A stretch of 64,000 nucleotides of DNA from Mycetocola tolaasinivorans (lineage in GTDB: Bacteria; Actinomycetota; Actinomycetes; Actinomycetales; Microbacteriaceae), in contig NZ_RCUX01000014.1 in the NCBI RefSeq assembly GCF_003667565.1, positions 1-64,000 of the forward strand. Reading direction: 5' to 3'. The notes beneath the pieces are model-generated. The model made no database searches. It was not told the DNA's origin and saw nothing but the letters and a program-made list of their open reading frames with translations. Positions 44,147 through 54,026 of the stretch are shown piece by piece (the first letter of the stretch is position 1; each line of letters begins with the position of its first letter). The position numbers and the translations under genes are program-made.

Positions 44147-45459
44147 GTGACCTTCGTACGCTGCGCGTCGCGCTGCTGGGTGCCGGATCCGTGGGATCCC
44201 AGGTGGCCCGAATCCTGATCGAGGATCGAGCCGAGCTGGCCGCTCGCGCCGGCATCACGCTCGACCTCGTGGGCGTGGCCGTCCGCAGCCTGGACTCCGC
44301 CCGCGACTGGGATATCCCGGCCGAGCTGCTGACCACCGACGCGACCGCGCTGGTGCAGCGTGCCGACGTTGTGATCGAGCTGATCGGCGGCATCGAGCCC
44401 GCCCGCACCCTGATCCTGGAGGCCGTGGCCGCCGGAGCAGACGTCGTGACGGGAAACAAGGCGCTGATCGCCGCTCACGGCCCCGAACTGTTTGATGCCG
44501 CGGCTCGCGTGGGCGCGCTGATCTCCTATGAGGCCGCCGTGGCCGGTGCCATCCCGATCCTGCGCCCGCTGCGCGAGAGCCTCGCGGGCGACAAGATCAA
44601 CCGCATCCTGGCGATCGTCAACGGCTCCACCAACTTCATCCTGGACCGCATGGACCGCTTCGGCGACACCATGGAGCAGGCGCAGAAGACCGCGTTTGAG
44701 CTGGGATTCCTCGAGGCCGACCCGACGCTCGATGTCGACGGCTATGACGCCGCGCAGAAGGCCGCGATTCTCGCGCGCCTCGCCTTCCACGCCGATGTGC
44801 CGGCAGAGGCCGTGTACCGCGAGGGCATCGCGGACATCACCGCCGAGCAGATTCGTGACGCCGCTGCCGCAGGGGCCACCATCAAGCTTCTGGCCATCGC
44901 CGAGCGCGTGACCGGCGAGCACGGCGAGGGTATCTCTACCCGCGTTTACCCGGCACTCATCCCCAAGGAGCACCCGCTTGCCTCGGTACACGGCGGTAAC
45001 AACGCGGTGTTCGTGGAGGCCGCTGCTGCCGGTCCGCTGATGTTCTACGGTGCGGGTGCCGGTGGTGTCCAGACCGCCTCGGCCGTGCTTGGCGACCTGG
45101 TGTCGGCCGCGCGTCGTCACGTGGCCGGTGGACCCGGCCTCACCGAGGGCGCGACCGCGAAGCTGCCGCTGATCCCGATCGGCGAGGTGAGTGCGCGATA
45201 CCAGATCGCGCTGCGCGTGAGCGACCGCCCGGGAGTGCTCGCGCAGATCGCCGGCATCCTCGCCGAGGCCGGTGTCTCGGTCGAAACCGTGGTGCAGTCC
45301 GCGGCCGAGGCCGATGAGGTCTCCGGTGAGCACGCCGCAATGCTCGTGATCGGCACCCACACCTCGCGTGAGGACGCCGTTCAGAACACCGTGAACGCCC
45401 TGCGCTCGCACGAGGCGGTTCGCGCGGTCATCAGCGTGCTGCGCTTCGAGGGCGAGTAA
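44143..45459 (+). CDS. hom: Homoserine dehydrogenase
   Basis: A 438-residue enzyme reducing aspartate semialdehyde to homoserine. The Rossmann motif is VALLGAGSVGSQVARIL, with VVTGNKALIA following. The core is GTTNFIL-like NGSTNFILDRM plus EADPTLDVDGYDAAQKAAIL. A C-terminal ACT domain (about 355-438, YQIALRVSDRPGVLAQIAGI) points to threonine feedback inhibition. It overlaps lysA by 4 nt. A strong hairpin follows before thrB. Confidence 0.96.
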   Translation: MSDLRTLRVALLGAGSVGSQVARILIEDRAELAARAGITLDLVGVAVRSLDSARDWDIPAELLTTDATALVQRADVVIELIGGIEPARTLILEAVAAGADVVTGNKALIAAHGPELFDAAARVGALISYEAAVAGAIPILRPLRESLAGDKINRILAIVNGSTNFILDRMDRFGDTMEQAQKTAFELGFLEADPTLDVDGYDAAQKAAILARLAFHADVPAEAVYREGIADITAEQIRDAAAAGATIKLLAIAERVTGEHGEGISTRVYPALIPKEHPLASVHGGNNAVFVEAAAAGPLMFYGAGAGGVQTASAVLGDLVSAARRHVAGGPGLTEGATAKLPLIPIGEVSARYQIALRVSDRPGVLAQIAGILAEAGVSVETVVQSAAEADEVSGEHAAMLVIGTHTSREDAVQNTVNALRSHEAVRAVISVLRFEGE

Positions 45460-45470
45460 CACTGATCACC

Positions 45471-45503
45471 GGCGCGTGGGCCACCCAGTGAGGCCCACGC
45501 GCC
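45471..45503 (+). terminator. Stem-loop between hom and thrB
   Basis: A perfect 12-bp stem (GGCGCGTGGGCC with GGCCCACGCGCC) has a 9-nt loop. There is no T tract, so it may attenuate, stabilise the upstream mRNA, or terminate weakly. The 148-nt gap occupies the place where thrC often lies. Confidence 0.55.
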
Positions 45504-45607
45504 GCCCCCGTATGGTCTCGGCGGTTTTGTACGAGACACCCACTTCACCCGGCCGCCCCGGTGGCCGAAACCCCCGAGCCTCGCTCGGTGTAAGGACTGG
45601 TAAAGGA

Positions 45608-46564
45608 ATGAGCCCCTCGGATATGCCCGGGAACGTCGCGACCCTGAGTGGACGCGGCGTTCGAGTTCGCGTCCCCGCAACCTCCGCTAACCTCGGCCCG
45701 GGGTTCGACACCCTCGGTCTGGCTCTCAGCGTGTACGACGAGATTGAGGTGAGCGTCCGCGCGGAGCCCGGTGCGTTCGTCGAGATTCACGGCGTGGGCG
45801 AGGGCACCGTTCCCACCGACGACACCAACCTCGTGGTGACCTCGATGGCCTATGCGTTTACCGCCGTGGACCAGCCGGTTCCGGGTGTCAACATCATCGC
45901 GCACAACACGATCCCGCACGGTCGGGGTATGGGGTCCTCGGGGGCCGCCGTCGTGGCGGGCATCATGGCGGCGAAGGGTCTGCTGGCCGGGATCGTCGAG
46001 TTCTCGGACACCGACCTGCTGCGCATCGCCACCGAGATCGAGGGCCACCCGGATAATGTGGCCCCCGCACTGTTTGGCGGGCTCACCATCGCCTGGGAGA
46101 CCGCTGCCGGACCCAAGCACAAAAAGCTCGAGGTGAACCGCGGTGTCTCGCCGCTCGTGCTGGTTCCCGAGCACACGCTCTCCACCAAGGTGGCGCGTGG
46201 CCTCCAGCCCGCGCAGGTACCGCACGAGGACGCAGTGTTCAACGTCTCTCGCTCGGCACTTCTCATCGCCGCGCTCACCCAGAGCCCGGACCTCCTGTGG
46301 GATGCCACCGAGGACCGTCTGCACCAGAACTACCGTGCCTCGGCCATGCCCGCGACCCACGAGCTCGTGACCGCGCTGCGGGAGAAGGGTTTCCCCGCCG
46401 TGGTGTCCGGCGCGGGCCCGTCGATCCTGGTGCTCGCCGACGGCACCGGCGAGCGGAGCGCGGCGGCCGAGTTTGTCGCCGCCGAGGCCACCGTGCCCTG
46501 GCAGGTCCACCCGCTCGCGGTGGATGTGCAGGGGGCGAGCGTCGCCCAGCTCGAGACCGCCTAG
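45608..46564 (+). CDS. thrB: Homoserine kinase
   Basis: A 318-residue GHMP kinase phosphorylating homoserine for threonine synthesis. The opening VRVRVPATSANLGPGFDTLG is diagnostic, the GHMP loop is IPHGRGMGSSGAAVVAG near residue 105, and GAGPSILVLADG lies near the end. ATG at 45608 is preceded by AAGGA 11 nt upstream. A second AAGGA abuts the ATG and is not useful. An earlier in-frame ATG lies in the hairpin and was rejected. Confidence 0.95.
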   Translation: MSPSDMPGNVATLSGRGVRVRVPATSANLGPGFDTLGLALSVYDEIEVSVRAEPGAFVEIHGVGEGTVPTDDTNLVVTSMAYAFTAVDQPVPGVNIIAHNTIPHGRGMGSSGAAVVAGIMAAKGLLAGIVEFSDTDLLRIATEIEGHPDNVAPALFGGLTIAWETAAGPKHKKLEVNRGVSPLVLVPEHTLSTKVARGLQPAQVPHEDAVFNVSRSALLIAALTQSPDLLWDATEDRLHQNYRASAMPATHELVTALREKGFPAVVSGAGPSILVLADGTGERSAAAEFVAAEATVPWQVHPLAVDVQGASVAQLETA

Positions 46565-46580
46565 ATCCAGGATTTGCGCG

Positions 46581-46610
46581 AAAACGGCCCCCTCCCGGGG
46601 GCCGTTTTTT
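46581..46610 (+). terminator. Terminator after thrB
   Basis: A 12-bp stem (AAAACGGCCCCC with GGGGGCCGTTTT, loop TCCC) is followed by TTTTTT. Confidence 0.93.
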
Positions 46611-46719
46611 CGTGATTTTGAGCTATTTCATATCAATCGGTTTCAGTTCTCATTTAATCGTGGATTTCGACGCCGAGACCCCGATAGTGTGGCCCACACA
46701 CACAGGGGAATGGGTGGGT

Positions 46720-49700
46720 ATGTCGCCAATGAAGCGCGTTCACGGTACTCGGGCTGCACGCACGACGGGGGCCCAACATGGACCACGGAGATGGTGCGCC
46801 GCGGTGCTGGCACTGGTGCTCGTTGCATCGGGCGGGTTCGCGCTGGATGCGGTGACCGCTCCGCCCGCCTCCGCCGAGGCCGGCGTCGAGGGTACGAGCG
46901 TGCAGATCCCTCAGCGCTGGTACAGCTATGTGAGCCCGGGAGAGAGGTTCCAGGTCCGTTCGGCTTTTCGAACCAACACCGGAGCAAACGGCGGTGACCT
47001 GGTAACCAAGTGGGTGGTCTATGCCCCCGATGGTGAGGTCGCCTGGGAGTGTAATCAGGCCACCGGGGCCGGAAAACGCTGCGACTGGGAGGGCCCGGTA
47101 CAGACGGAGGCCGGCGTCTGGGTCGCCGCGCTCGAGCCCGCCCGCGGATCCCACCCCAATAACCACGGGCGCAACATCGTGACCTGGCAGATCAACCCAC
47201 TGCGCGGGAACTCAACGGTACCGGGCCGCACCTGGAGCGAACGCTTCGACCTCACCGACAGCGCGACGGTGCCCTCCTACCCGATGTGGGTACAGACCGA
47301 GTTCGGATACACCTACGAGGTCGAGTATCGCGGCCTGCGCGGTATTACCTCGGCGTTCCAGGCATCGGCCTTCGGTAACGTCAACGGAACCACCTGCGCA
47401 TCGGTCTATCACTCACTCGCATCGGGGGCGAACAACCCCAAGCCAGATTTTGGTCCGGTGAGCTGGAAGCCGCAGTGTGGTGCCGCCCCGGACAAGGTCT
47501 TTTTCGGCAAACCCAACCTTGACGGACTCCCGCGCGTTGTCACGCTGCCCGGCGGTGCCACCACCTGGCTCAACGTTCCCCTCGAAAAACCCGAACTCAG
47601 GGTACAGCGGTTCACACCCGATTTCCCGGGTTCCCGAGCGGGGCTGTTCACCTTTGTTGCGAGCGGCTTCGAGGGCAACATCGAGATCCGAATTGATACC
47701 GATGGGGATGGCGACTTCGCCGGGCCGAAGGACATCGTGACCCGGTCGGCCATCTACGGTGGCCAGGGGCGGTTCCGCTTTGATGGACGCGACGCCGCCG
47801 GGGCCGAGATTCCCACCAGTACGCCGATTGCGTTCCGCGTGGGCATCGAAAAGCTCGGTGAGACCCACTTCCTGCTGGGGGACGTGGAGATCCTCTCCGG
47901 AGGTATGAAGGTCACCCGACTGAACGGTCTGCAGAGCAGCGGATCCACGATCGTGCACTGGAACGATGAACCGGTGACCCTGCGCGAATGGGATCGCCAG
48001 GCCAACATCAAGTGTGGCACCCTGCCCTCGCCGCTGCGCTCGCCGGAGGAGGGCGTGGACTCGAACGGGGGAGTGCGTGGATGGAGCGCAACCGGATGTA
48101 AGGACATGAACGGGAGCGCATCCAGCACCACCAACGGTGGGTCCTGGGGAAACAACCGCTCACTCGACACCTGGGCCTATGAGCGCTTTGATCTCAACGA
48201 GCCGGGTGCCCCGGTAGTGACCATGGATATCCCCGGGTTTGCGGTGACGAAGGACTCGGTGCCGGCATCGGGTGTTTCGGTCTCCCCGGGCGAGGTCGTC
48301 AACTATACGGTCACCGCGAGTGCCGTGCCCTATTCGCATCCGGAACAGATCTCTCAGCCCGCGAACTTTTGGAACGGCCGCCTCAGCGACACCATCACCG
48401 GCGTGACCGATGACGCCGACGTCGATCTGGACGCCCTCACCCAGACCCCCTCCGCACAGGAGCTGGGTGGTGCGATGACGACAATCGTGACGCGCGACGA
48501 CAACAGGCAGTGGACGTGGACCGGCACGGGCATCCCCGTGGAAACCGCCGTCTCCGTGAACTACTCCGCGGTGGTCAAGCCGCTCGAACAGGGCGGCGAT
48601 GGTGCGCTGTACAACGTGGCCTTTGCCCATTTGGAGGAGACCCCGCCACCGTTCCCCGAGGGCTGCCCGGTGCTCGATAACCGCAGCCTGGCAACCTGTG
48701 GATGGACCGAGCACCCCGTGGACGGCCTCTCGTTCGAGAAGTCGAGTACACCGCTGCGGGAGACGGCGGTGCTGCCGGGTGAGGAGATCACCTACACGCT
48801 CTCGTTTGCAAATAACGGGCAAAACCCCGTAGCGATCAATCATGTGGACGATATGAATGGGCTCACGGATGACGTGGACCTCAATGACTTTTCGGTGGAT
48901 CGGGTGACGATCACTCCGGGGGATGCCACCCTCGTGCCAACCTGGAACGCCGACACCCATCGGATGGGACTGACTGGCACGCTCGAACCGGGCCAGAGCG
49001 TTCAGCTGACCTACTCGGTGACCGTGGGGGCCCGCACCGGGGACGGCGTGATCGCGAACTTCCTGCTGCGTGCGGGTGAGGCTCGTCCCGCGGTCTGCGT
49101 CGAGGGAAACCGGGGGTGCACCGTGCACTTTGTGCCCTCCCTCGAGATCAAGAAGACGTTCCTCGGAGACTACGAAGACCTCGACGGTAGCGGCTCCATC
49201 CGCCTGGGTGACCTCGTGCCGTTCGCCTTCACCGTCACAAACGGTGGTGCGACCGCGATCGAACAGATTCAGGTGATTGATCCGCTCGTCCAGGCGCAGG
49301 GGGTGGGCGTGCGCTGCGAAACCACGCGTCTGCGCCCCGGACAGTCGACCACGTGCGTGACCGAAGCCGGGTATGAAATCCAGGCGGCGGATGTGGAGGC
49401 CGGGTCGGTAACCAACAGCGCAACCGTGCGTGGCATCCCCACAAATGGTGCCCGTCTGACCTCGGCCGAGAGTGCCGCCACCGTGAACGTGGAACGGGTT
49501 GAGCCCGGGCTGAGTATCGTCAAGTCCCTCGATGATGACAACGCGGCCCACCCCGGCGGCGGAGACATCCCCGCGGGCGTCGAGGACGTAAACGACAACG
49601 GGCGCGTGGACGCGGGCGATCGCGTCTGGTACGCCTTCACCGTCACCAACACCGGCGATACCCGGCTGGAGGAGGTTCGGGTCATCGATGACAAGCTGAC

Positions 49701-50262
49701 CGAGGCGGGCATCGCCATCGACCGCCCCTCAAACACCCTGAACGTCGGGCAATCGATTCGGTGTGTCAGCGTCGAGCCGTGGATCATTACCGAGGCCGAG
49801 GCGGCGGACGGTGCGGTGGAAAACGTCGCCCGCGCGGAGGCGGATAATGCCACGACCGAGCTGATCGAGGCTGAACCCTCCGACCACCGTCTGTCGGTGG
49901 ATGCGACGGTTTCGCCCTCGCCCTCGCCCAGCGTGACGGTTTCGCCCACGCCGACGCCCACGCCCACCGTAACCGTTTCGCCGACGTCGAGCCCCGCGCC
50001 GACCGTGACGGTTTCGCCGACGTCGACCCCGTCGCCGACCGATCCCGGAACGATCTCGCCCACCCCGACGGTGACGGCCACCCTTACCCCGGACCCCTCC
50101 GAGCCCGGAACCCCGGGACCAACCATCGGGCCCGGAGGAACCCTCGGTGAGACCGGCCACAATCCACCCACTTCGGGTGGCATCCTCGCGCTGATCCTTC
50201 TGCTCTTGGGATCCGGTGCGCTGGTCGCAAAGCGCAGATCCGCCGCGACTTCCCGCGACTAA
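46720..50262 (+). CDS. Large DUF11-type surface-anchored protein
   Basis: A 1180-residue secreted protein. A long N-terminal signal peptide (basic residues, then VLALVLVASGGFAL) ends near residue 54. Residues about 55-500 are unique beta-rich domains, including NIEIRIDTDGDGDF. Four DUF11-like beta-sandwich repeats follow (VNYTVTASAVPY, ITYTLSFANNGQ, VPFAFTVTNGGA, VWYAFTVTNTGD). Two are preceded by EF-hand/dockerin-like loops, DLDGSGSIRLGD and DVNDNGRVDAGD, that may bind calcium. A VSPTPTPTPT stalk spans about 1065-1127. The end is LGETG, a membrane helix and KRRS. Adhesin-like function is inferred. The ORF upstream of ATG 46720 runs through thrB and was rejected. Confidence 0.85.
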   Translation: MSPMKRVHGTRAARTTGAQHGPRRWCAAVLALVLVASGGFALDAVTAPPASAEAGVEGTSVQIPQRWYSYVSPGERFQVRSAFRTNTGANGGDLVTKWVVYAPDGEVAWECNQATGAGKRCDWEGPVQTEAGVWVAALEPARGSHPNNHGRNIVTWQINPLRGNSTVPGRTWSERFDLTDSATVPSYPMWVQTEFGYTYEVEYRGLRGITSAFQASAFGNVNGTTCASVYHSLASGANNPKPDFGPVSWKPQCGAAPDKVFFGKPNLDGLPRVVTLPGGATTWLNVPLEKPELRVQRFTPDFPGSRAGLFTFVASGFEGNIEIRIDTDGDGDFAGPKDIVTRSAIYGGQGRFRFDGRDAAGAEIPTSTPIAFRVGIEKLGETHFLLGDVEILSGGMKVTRLNGLQSSGSTIVHWNDEPVTLREWDRQANIKCGTLPSPLRSPEEGVDSNGGVRGWSATGCKDMNGSASSTTNGGSWGNNRSLDTWAYERFDLNEPGAPVVTMDIPGFAVTKDSVPASGVSVSPGEVVNYTVTASAVPYSHPEQISQPANFWNGRLSDTITGVTDDADVDLDALTQTPSAQELGGAMTTIVTRDDNRQWTWTGTGIPVETAVSVNYSAVVKPLEQGGDGALYNVAFAHLEETPPPFPEGCPVLDNRSLATCGWTEHPVDGLSFEKSSTPLRETAVLPGEEITYTLSFANNGQNPVAINHVDDMNGLTDDVDLNDFSVDRVTITPGDATLVPTWNADTHRMGLTGTLEPGQSVQLTYSVTVGARTGDGVIANFLLRAGEARPAVCVEGNRGCTVHFVPSLEIKKTFLGDYEDLDGSGSIRLGDLVPFAFTVTNGGATAIEQIQVIDPLVQAQGVGVRCETTRLRPGQSTTCVTEAGYEIQAADVEAGSVTNSATVRGIPTNGARLTSAESAATVNVERVEPGLSIVKSLDDDNAAHPGGGDIPAGVEDVNDNGRVDAGDRVWYAFTVTNTGDTRLEEVRVIDDKLTEAGIAIDRPSNTLNVGQSIRCVSVEPWIITEAEAADGAVENVARAEADNATTELIEAEPSDHRLSVDATVSPSPSPSVTVSPTPTPTPTVTVSPTSSPAPTVTVSPTSTPSPTDPGTISPTPTVTATLTPDPSEPGTPGPTIGPGGTLGETGHNPPTSGGILALILLLLGSGALVAKRRSAATSRD
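49912..50100 (+). repeat. VSP/TPT-rich coding repeat
   Basis: Irregular repeats of GTGACGGTTTCGCC encode VTVSPTPTPT and VTVSPTS units, a Thr/Pro/Ser stalk just before the membrane anchor. Confidence 0.8.
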
Positions 50263-50276
50263 ACACCCGTGAACAA

Positions 50277-50308
50277 CCCCGTACGCCCGCGTGGCGTGCG
50301 GGGTTTTT
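50277..50308 (+). terminator. Terminator after DUF11 surface-protein gene
   Basis: An 11-bp stem (CCCCGTACGCC with GGCGTGCGGGG, one G-U pair) runs into TTTTT. The remaining ~250 nt up to rho are an apparent promoter and long rho leader. I see no convincing gene there. Confidence 0.88.
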
Positions 50309-50559
50309 CTCGCGCTTGGGGCGGCCGAGGTGCTAGTCTGGGCATAATCCCACACGGCAACACCGTCTCGAACGCTGTTAGTTTCACGGCGGTAAATCTG
50401 GCCGGGCGGGTAATTCTGCACATCAACGCCATCGCTTCTGTGCCCCCGTACCGAGCATTACGTCTCCGGATCGGGTCGGGTCTCGTATCCCGCGTTTCCC
50501 ATGCCGCGATGAGCATTCAGCCCGTGCCACATGCCCGGGTATAGGGGAAGGAACCCTCC

Positions 50560-52791
50560 GTGAGTAACACCGAAACCACCTACGAAATCGCCAATGACGC
50601 GCTGTCCACCCTGAAGGTGGCCCAGCTGCAGGCCCTGGCCACCGAGCACGGCGTCGTGGGTTCATCCAAGCTGCGTAAGAGCGCCCTGGTCGAAGCCATC
50701 GTGGCCGCTCGTGCCGAGTCGGGTGCCGGATCCGTGGCATCCGCCGTCGAGGCACCCGCCGAGACCGAGGCGACGTCGCCGTCGGTCGAGGCACCGGCAG
50801 CCGACGCACCGGCAGTAGAGGCACCGGCAGTAGAGGCCCCTGCCGCCGAGGCCGTTCCGGCCGAAGCGGTGGCGCCCGCCGCGGCCGAGCCCGTAATCCG
50901 CAAGCGTGGATCGCGTCGTGTCAGCACCAACACGGTCACCGCCGACGCGGTGACCGCCCAGCCCGCTGCCGAAGCCCCCGCTGCCGAAGCCCAGGCCACC
51001 GAAACCGCTGCCCCGGTATCCGCTCGTGGACACGTCAACCACGATGGTGCCGCGCTGATCCCGAACACCCCGACCGAGCAGGCCGAGAACGCCGCCGACG
51101 CACCCGCCGACATCGACGGCACCGAGGCTCCGCGCGGCAACCGCCGTGGCCGTGGCCGTGGCCGTGGACGCGGTCAGACAAACGCCACCGAGACCACCGA
51201 GGCACCCGCCGAGCAGGTCGCCGAGGCCCCCGCCGCCGAGACCACCGAGGCGGCCGAGCCCGCCGCTGAACAGCCGCGCACCAACACCCGTGGCCGTGGC
51301 CGCGGCCGTGGACGCGGTGCCGCCGAGCGTACCGAGCAGGCCGAGAACCGCACCGAGGACGCCCCCGAGGCTCGTCAGAATGACCGTAACAACGGCCAGA
51401 ACGGCCAGAACGGCCAGAACGACGGAGCCCGCAACGAGAACACCCGCGGTCAGAACGATCGCGCACAGAACGATCGCGCACAGAACGATGGCGCTCGAAA
51501 CGATCGCAACAACGGCCCCGCCGAGCGCGCCCAGAACACCGAGGACGACGGCGCTCGCGGCCGCGGACGCTACCGTGACCGCAAGCGTCGCGGCGTGGGC
51601 GAGGACGGCGAGATCGAGCTGGCCGAAGACGACGTGCTGCTGCCCATCGCCGGTATCCTCGATGTCCTGGACAACTACGCCTTCGTGCGCACCTCCGGTT
51701 ACCTGCCCGGCACCAACGACGTCTACGTGTCGCTCGGCCAGGTAAAGAAGTACAACCTGCGCAAGGGTGACGCCGTGGTCGGCTCCATCCGCCAGCCCCG
51801 CGAGGGCGAGCAGAACGCCCGCCAGAAGTACAACGCCATCGTCAAGGTTGACTCGATCAACGGTCTGTCCGTTGAGGATGCCGCGAACCGCGTCGACTTC
51901 GGTGAGCTGACCCCGCTCTACCCGCAGGAGCGCCTGCGCATGGAGACCGAGCAGGGCAAGCTGACCCAGCGCATCATCGACCTGGTCGCCCCGATCGGTA
52001 AGGGCCAGCGCGGCCTGATCGTTGCCCCGCCGAAGGCCGGTAAGACCATCGTGCTGCAGCAGATCGCCAACGCCATCGCGACCAACAACCCCGAGACCCA
52101 CCTCATGGTTGTGCTCGTGGACGAGCGTCCCGAGGAGGTCACCGACATGCAGCGCACGGTGAGCGGCGAGGTTATCGCCTCGACGTTCGACCGCCCCGCG
52201 GAAGACCACATCACCGTTGCCGAGCTCGCCATCGAGCGCGCGAAGCGTCTGGTGGAGCTCGGTACCGACGTCGTCGTGCTGCTCGACTCGATCACCCGCC
52301 TCGGCCGTGCCTACAACCTGGCCGCCCCCACCTCGGGCCGCGTGCTCTCCGGTGGCGTGGACGCCGCGGCGCTGTACCCGCCGAAGCGCTTCTTCGGTGC
52401 CGCCCGCAACATCGAGAACGGTGGCTCGCTGACCATTCTCGCCACCGCGCTGGTTGAGACCGGTTCGAAGGCCGATGAGGTCATCTTCGAGGAGTTCAAG
52501 GGCACCGGAAACTCCGAGCTACGCCTCAGCCGTCAGCTGGCCGATAAGCGCATCTTCCCGGCCGTGGACGTCAACGCCTCCTCGACCCGCCGCGAGGAGA
52601 TGCTGCTCGGAAACGACGAGGTCAAGGTCACCTGGAAGCTGCGTCGTGCCCTCGCCGGCCTCGACCCGCAGCAGGCCCTCGAGGTTGTACTCGGTAAGCT
52701 GAAGGAGACCTCCAGCAACGTCGAGTTCCTCGTACAGATGCAGAAGTCGATGCCGGCACCCACCTCGGGTAACGGTCACGACCACCGCTAG
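50560..52791 (+). CDS. rho: Transcription termination factor Rho with long disordered insertion
   Basis: A 743-residue Rho, against about 420 in E. coli. Residues 1-50 are the Rho N-terminal helix bundle ([20 protein letters not shown]). Residues about 55-345 are a low-complexity insertion: first Ala/Glu/Pro-rich, then RGRGRGRGQ blocks and [12 protein letters not shown] / [10 protein letters not shown] repeats. The RNA-binding cold-shock-like domain starts near 360 ([20 protein letters not shown]). The ATPase has Walker [13 protein letters not shown] and [11 protein letters not shown]. The GTG start has GGAAGGA upstream. A ~220-nt leader may allow autoregulation, as known for rho elsewhere. 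Confidence 0.96.
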   Translation: MSNTETTYEIANDALSTLKVAQLQALATEHGVVGSSKLRKSALVEAIVAARAESGAGSVASAVEAPAETEATSPSVEAPAADAPAVEAPAVEAPAAEAVPAEAVAPAAAEPVIRKRGSRRVSTNTVTADAVTAQPAAEAPAAEAQATETAAPVSARGHVNHDGAALIPNTPTEQAENAADAPADIDGTEAPRGNRRGRGRGRGRGQTNATETTEAPAEQVAEAPAAETTEAAEPAAEQPRTNTRGRGRGRGRGAAERTEQAENRTEDAPEARQNDRNNGQNGQNGQNDGARNENTRGQNDRAQNDRAQNDGARNDRNNGPAERAQNTEDDGARGRGRYRDRKRRGVGEDGEIELAEDDVLLPIAGILDVLDNYAFVRTSGYLPGTNDVYVSLGQVKKYNLRKGDAVVGSIRQPREGEQNARQKYNAIVKVDSINGLSVEDAANRVDFGELTPLYPQERLRMETEQGKLTQRIIDLVAPIGKGQRGLIVAPPKAGKTIVLQQIANAIATNNPETHLMVVLVDERPEEVTDMQRTVSGEVIASTFDRPAEDHITVAELAIERAKRLVELGTDVVVLLDSITRLGRAYNLAAPTSGRVLSGGVDAAALYPPKRFFGAARNIENGGSLTILATALVETGSKADEVIFEEFKGTGNSELRLSRQLADKRIFPAVDVNASSTRREEMLLGNDEVKVTWKLRRALAGLDPQQALEVVLGKLKETSSNVEFLVQMQKSMPAPTSGNGHDHR
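51127..51520 (+). repeat. Coding repeats in the Rho insertion
   Basis: The RGRGRGRG block occurs twice (51147-51178 and 51291-51322, largely identical CGTGGCCGTGGCCGTGGAC-type DNA). The Asn/Gln/Asp blocks contain exact duplications such as AACGATCGCGCACAG twice in tandem near 51455-51485. Confidence 0.85.
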
Positions 52792-52801
52792 CTGTTTTCC
52801 T

Positions 52802-52856
52802 CGAACCCGTTTCTCGCCGGCAGGTCACTGCCGCGGGCAGCGGGTTCGGGCTTTTT
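52802..52856 (+). terminator. Terminator after rho
   Basis: CGAACCCG pairs with CGGGTTCG around an inner CGGCAG/CTGCCG hairpin and is followed by CTTTTTCCCC. Confidence 0.75.
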
Positions 52857-52887
52857 CCCCGAAAACAGTTTTGAGATAAGGAATCAC

Positions 52888-53967
52888 ATGTTTGAATCAG
52901 TGCAGACACTGATCGAGGAGCACGCCGATCTGCAGGAGCAGCTCGCGGATCCGGCCGTCCATCAGGACCCGGCTCGCTCGAAGAAGATCAACCGTCGCTA
53001 CGCCGAGCTGAGCAAGATCATTGCCGCGCACACCCGCTGGCTGCAGTCTCAGGAAGACCTGGAGGCCGCCCGTGAGATGGCCAAGGAGGACGACGAGTTC
53101 GCCGCCGAGGTTCCCGCGCTCGAGGAGGGTCTGGCCGAGAACCAGGAGAAGCTGCGTCGACTGCTGATCCCGCGCGACCCGGATGACGCCCGCGACGTGA
53201 TCATGGAGATCAAGGGTGGCGAGGGTGGGGCCGAATCGGCCCTGTTCGCCGCCGACCTGCTGCGCATGTACACGTACTATGCGGAGTCCAAGGGCTGGAA
53301 GACCGAGATGCTCGAGGCCGACCACAGCGACCTGGGCGGATACAAGAACGTTCAGGTGGCGATCAAGTCGAACGCCACCGACCCCTCGCAGGGCGTGTGG
53401 GCTCACCTCAAGTACGAGGGTGGCGTGCACCGCGTTCAGCGCGTGCCGGCCACCGAGTCGCAGGGCCGCATCCACACCTCGACCACCGGTGTGCTGGTGT
53501 TCCCCGAGGTTGATGAGCCCGAAGAGGTTGAGATCAACCAGAACGACCTGAAGATCGACGTGTACCGTTCCTCGGGCCCCGGCGGCCAGTCGGTGAACAC
53601 CACCGACTCCGCCGTGCGCATCACCCACCTGCCCACCGGTATCACCGTGGCCATGCAGAACGAGAAGTCGCAGCTGCAGAACCGTGACGCCGGTATGCGC
53701 GTGCTGCGTGCCCGCCTGCTGGCCCACCAGCAGGAGCAGCTTGACGCCGCGGCTTCGGACGCCCGTAAGAGCCAGATCCGCACCATGGACCGCTCGGAGC
53801 GCATCCGTACGTACAACTTCCCGGAGAACCGCGTTGCTGACCACCGCACCGGCTATAAGGCGTACAACCTGGATGCCGTCATGAACGGTGCCATGGAGCC
53901 CATCATTCAGTCGGCGATCTCCGCTGACGAGGAGGCTCGCCTGGCCGAGATCGGCGACAAGGGCTAG
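52888..53967 (+). CDS. prfA: Peptide chain release factor 1
   Basis: A 359-residue class-I release factor for UAA/UAG. The codon-recognition motif PxT appears as [12 protein letters not shown] near residue 188. The catalytic GGQ is in [20 protein letters not shown] near 232. Length is standard. rpmE, which lies between rho and prfA in mycobacteria, is absent here. Confidence 0.97.
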   Translation: MFESVQTLIEEHADLQEQLADPAVHQDPARSKKINRRYAELSKIIAAHTRWLQSQEDLEAAREMAKEDDEFAAEVPALEEGLAENQEKLRRLLIPRDPDDARDVIMEIKGGEGGAESALFAADLLRMYTYYAESKGWKTEMLEADHSDLGGYKNVQVAIKSNATDPSQGVWAHLKYEGGVHRVQRVPATESQGRIHTSTTGVLVFPEVDEPEEVEINQNDLKIDVYRSSGPGGQSVNTTDSAVRITHLPTGITVAMQNEKSQLQNRDAGMRVLRARLLAHQQEQLDAAASDARKSQIRTMDRSERIRTYNFPENRVADHRTGYKAYNLDAVMNGAMEPIIQSAISADEEARLAEIGDKG

Positions 53968-53982
53968 TCTCACCCACAGCAT

Positions 53983-54016
53983 AGCGGCCCCGGAATCTCA
54001 CGATTCCGGGGCCGCT
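53983..54016. terminator. Bidirectional terminator between prfA and cysE
   Basis: A perfect 15-bp stem (AGCGGCCCCGGAATC with GATTCCGGGGCCGCT, 4-nt loop) lies between convergent genes. Confidence 0.85.
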
Positions 54017-54026
54017 TGTGCGTGGG

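Noticed and set aside
46297..46719. Upstream extension of the DUF11 protein through thrB
   Set aside because: It overlaps the real thrB gene in another frame and crosses the thrB terminator. The signal peptide begins only after ATG 46720.
50269..50544. 91-codon ORF in the rho leader
   Set aside because: It begins in the terminator of the surface-protein gene, has no ribosome binding site and no recognisable similarity. Better read as the rho leader region.
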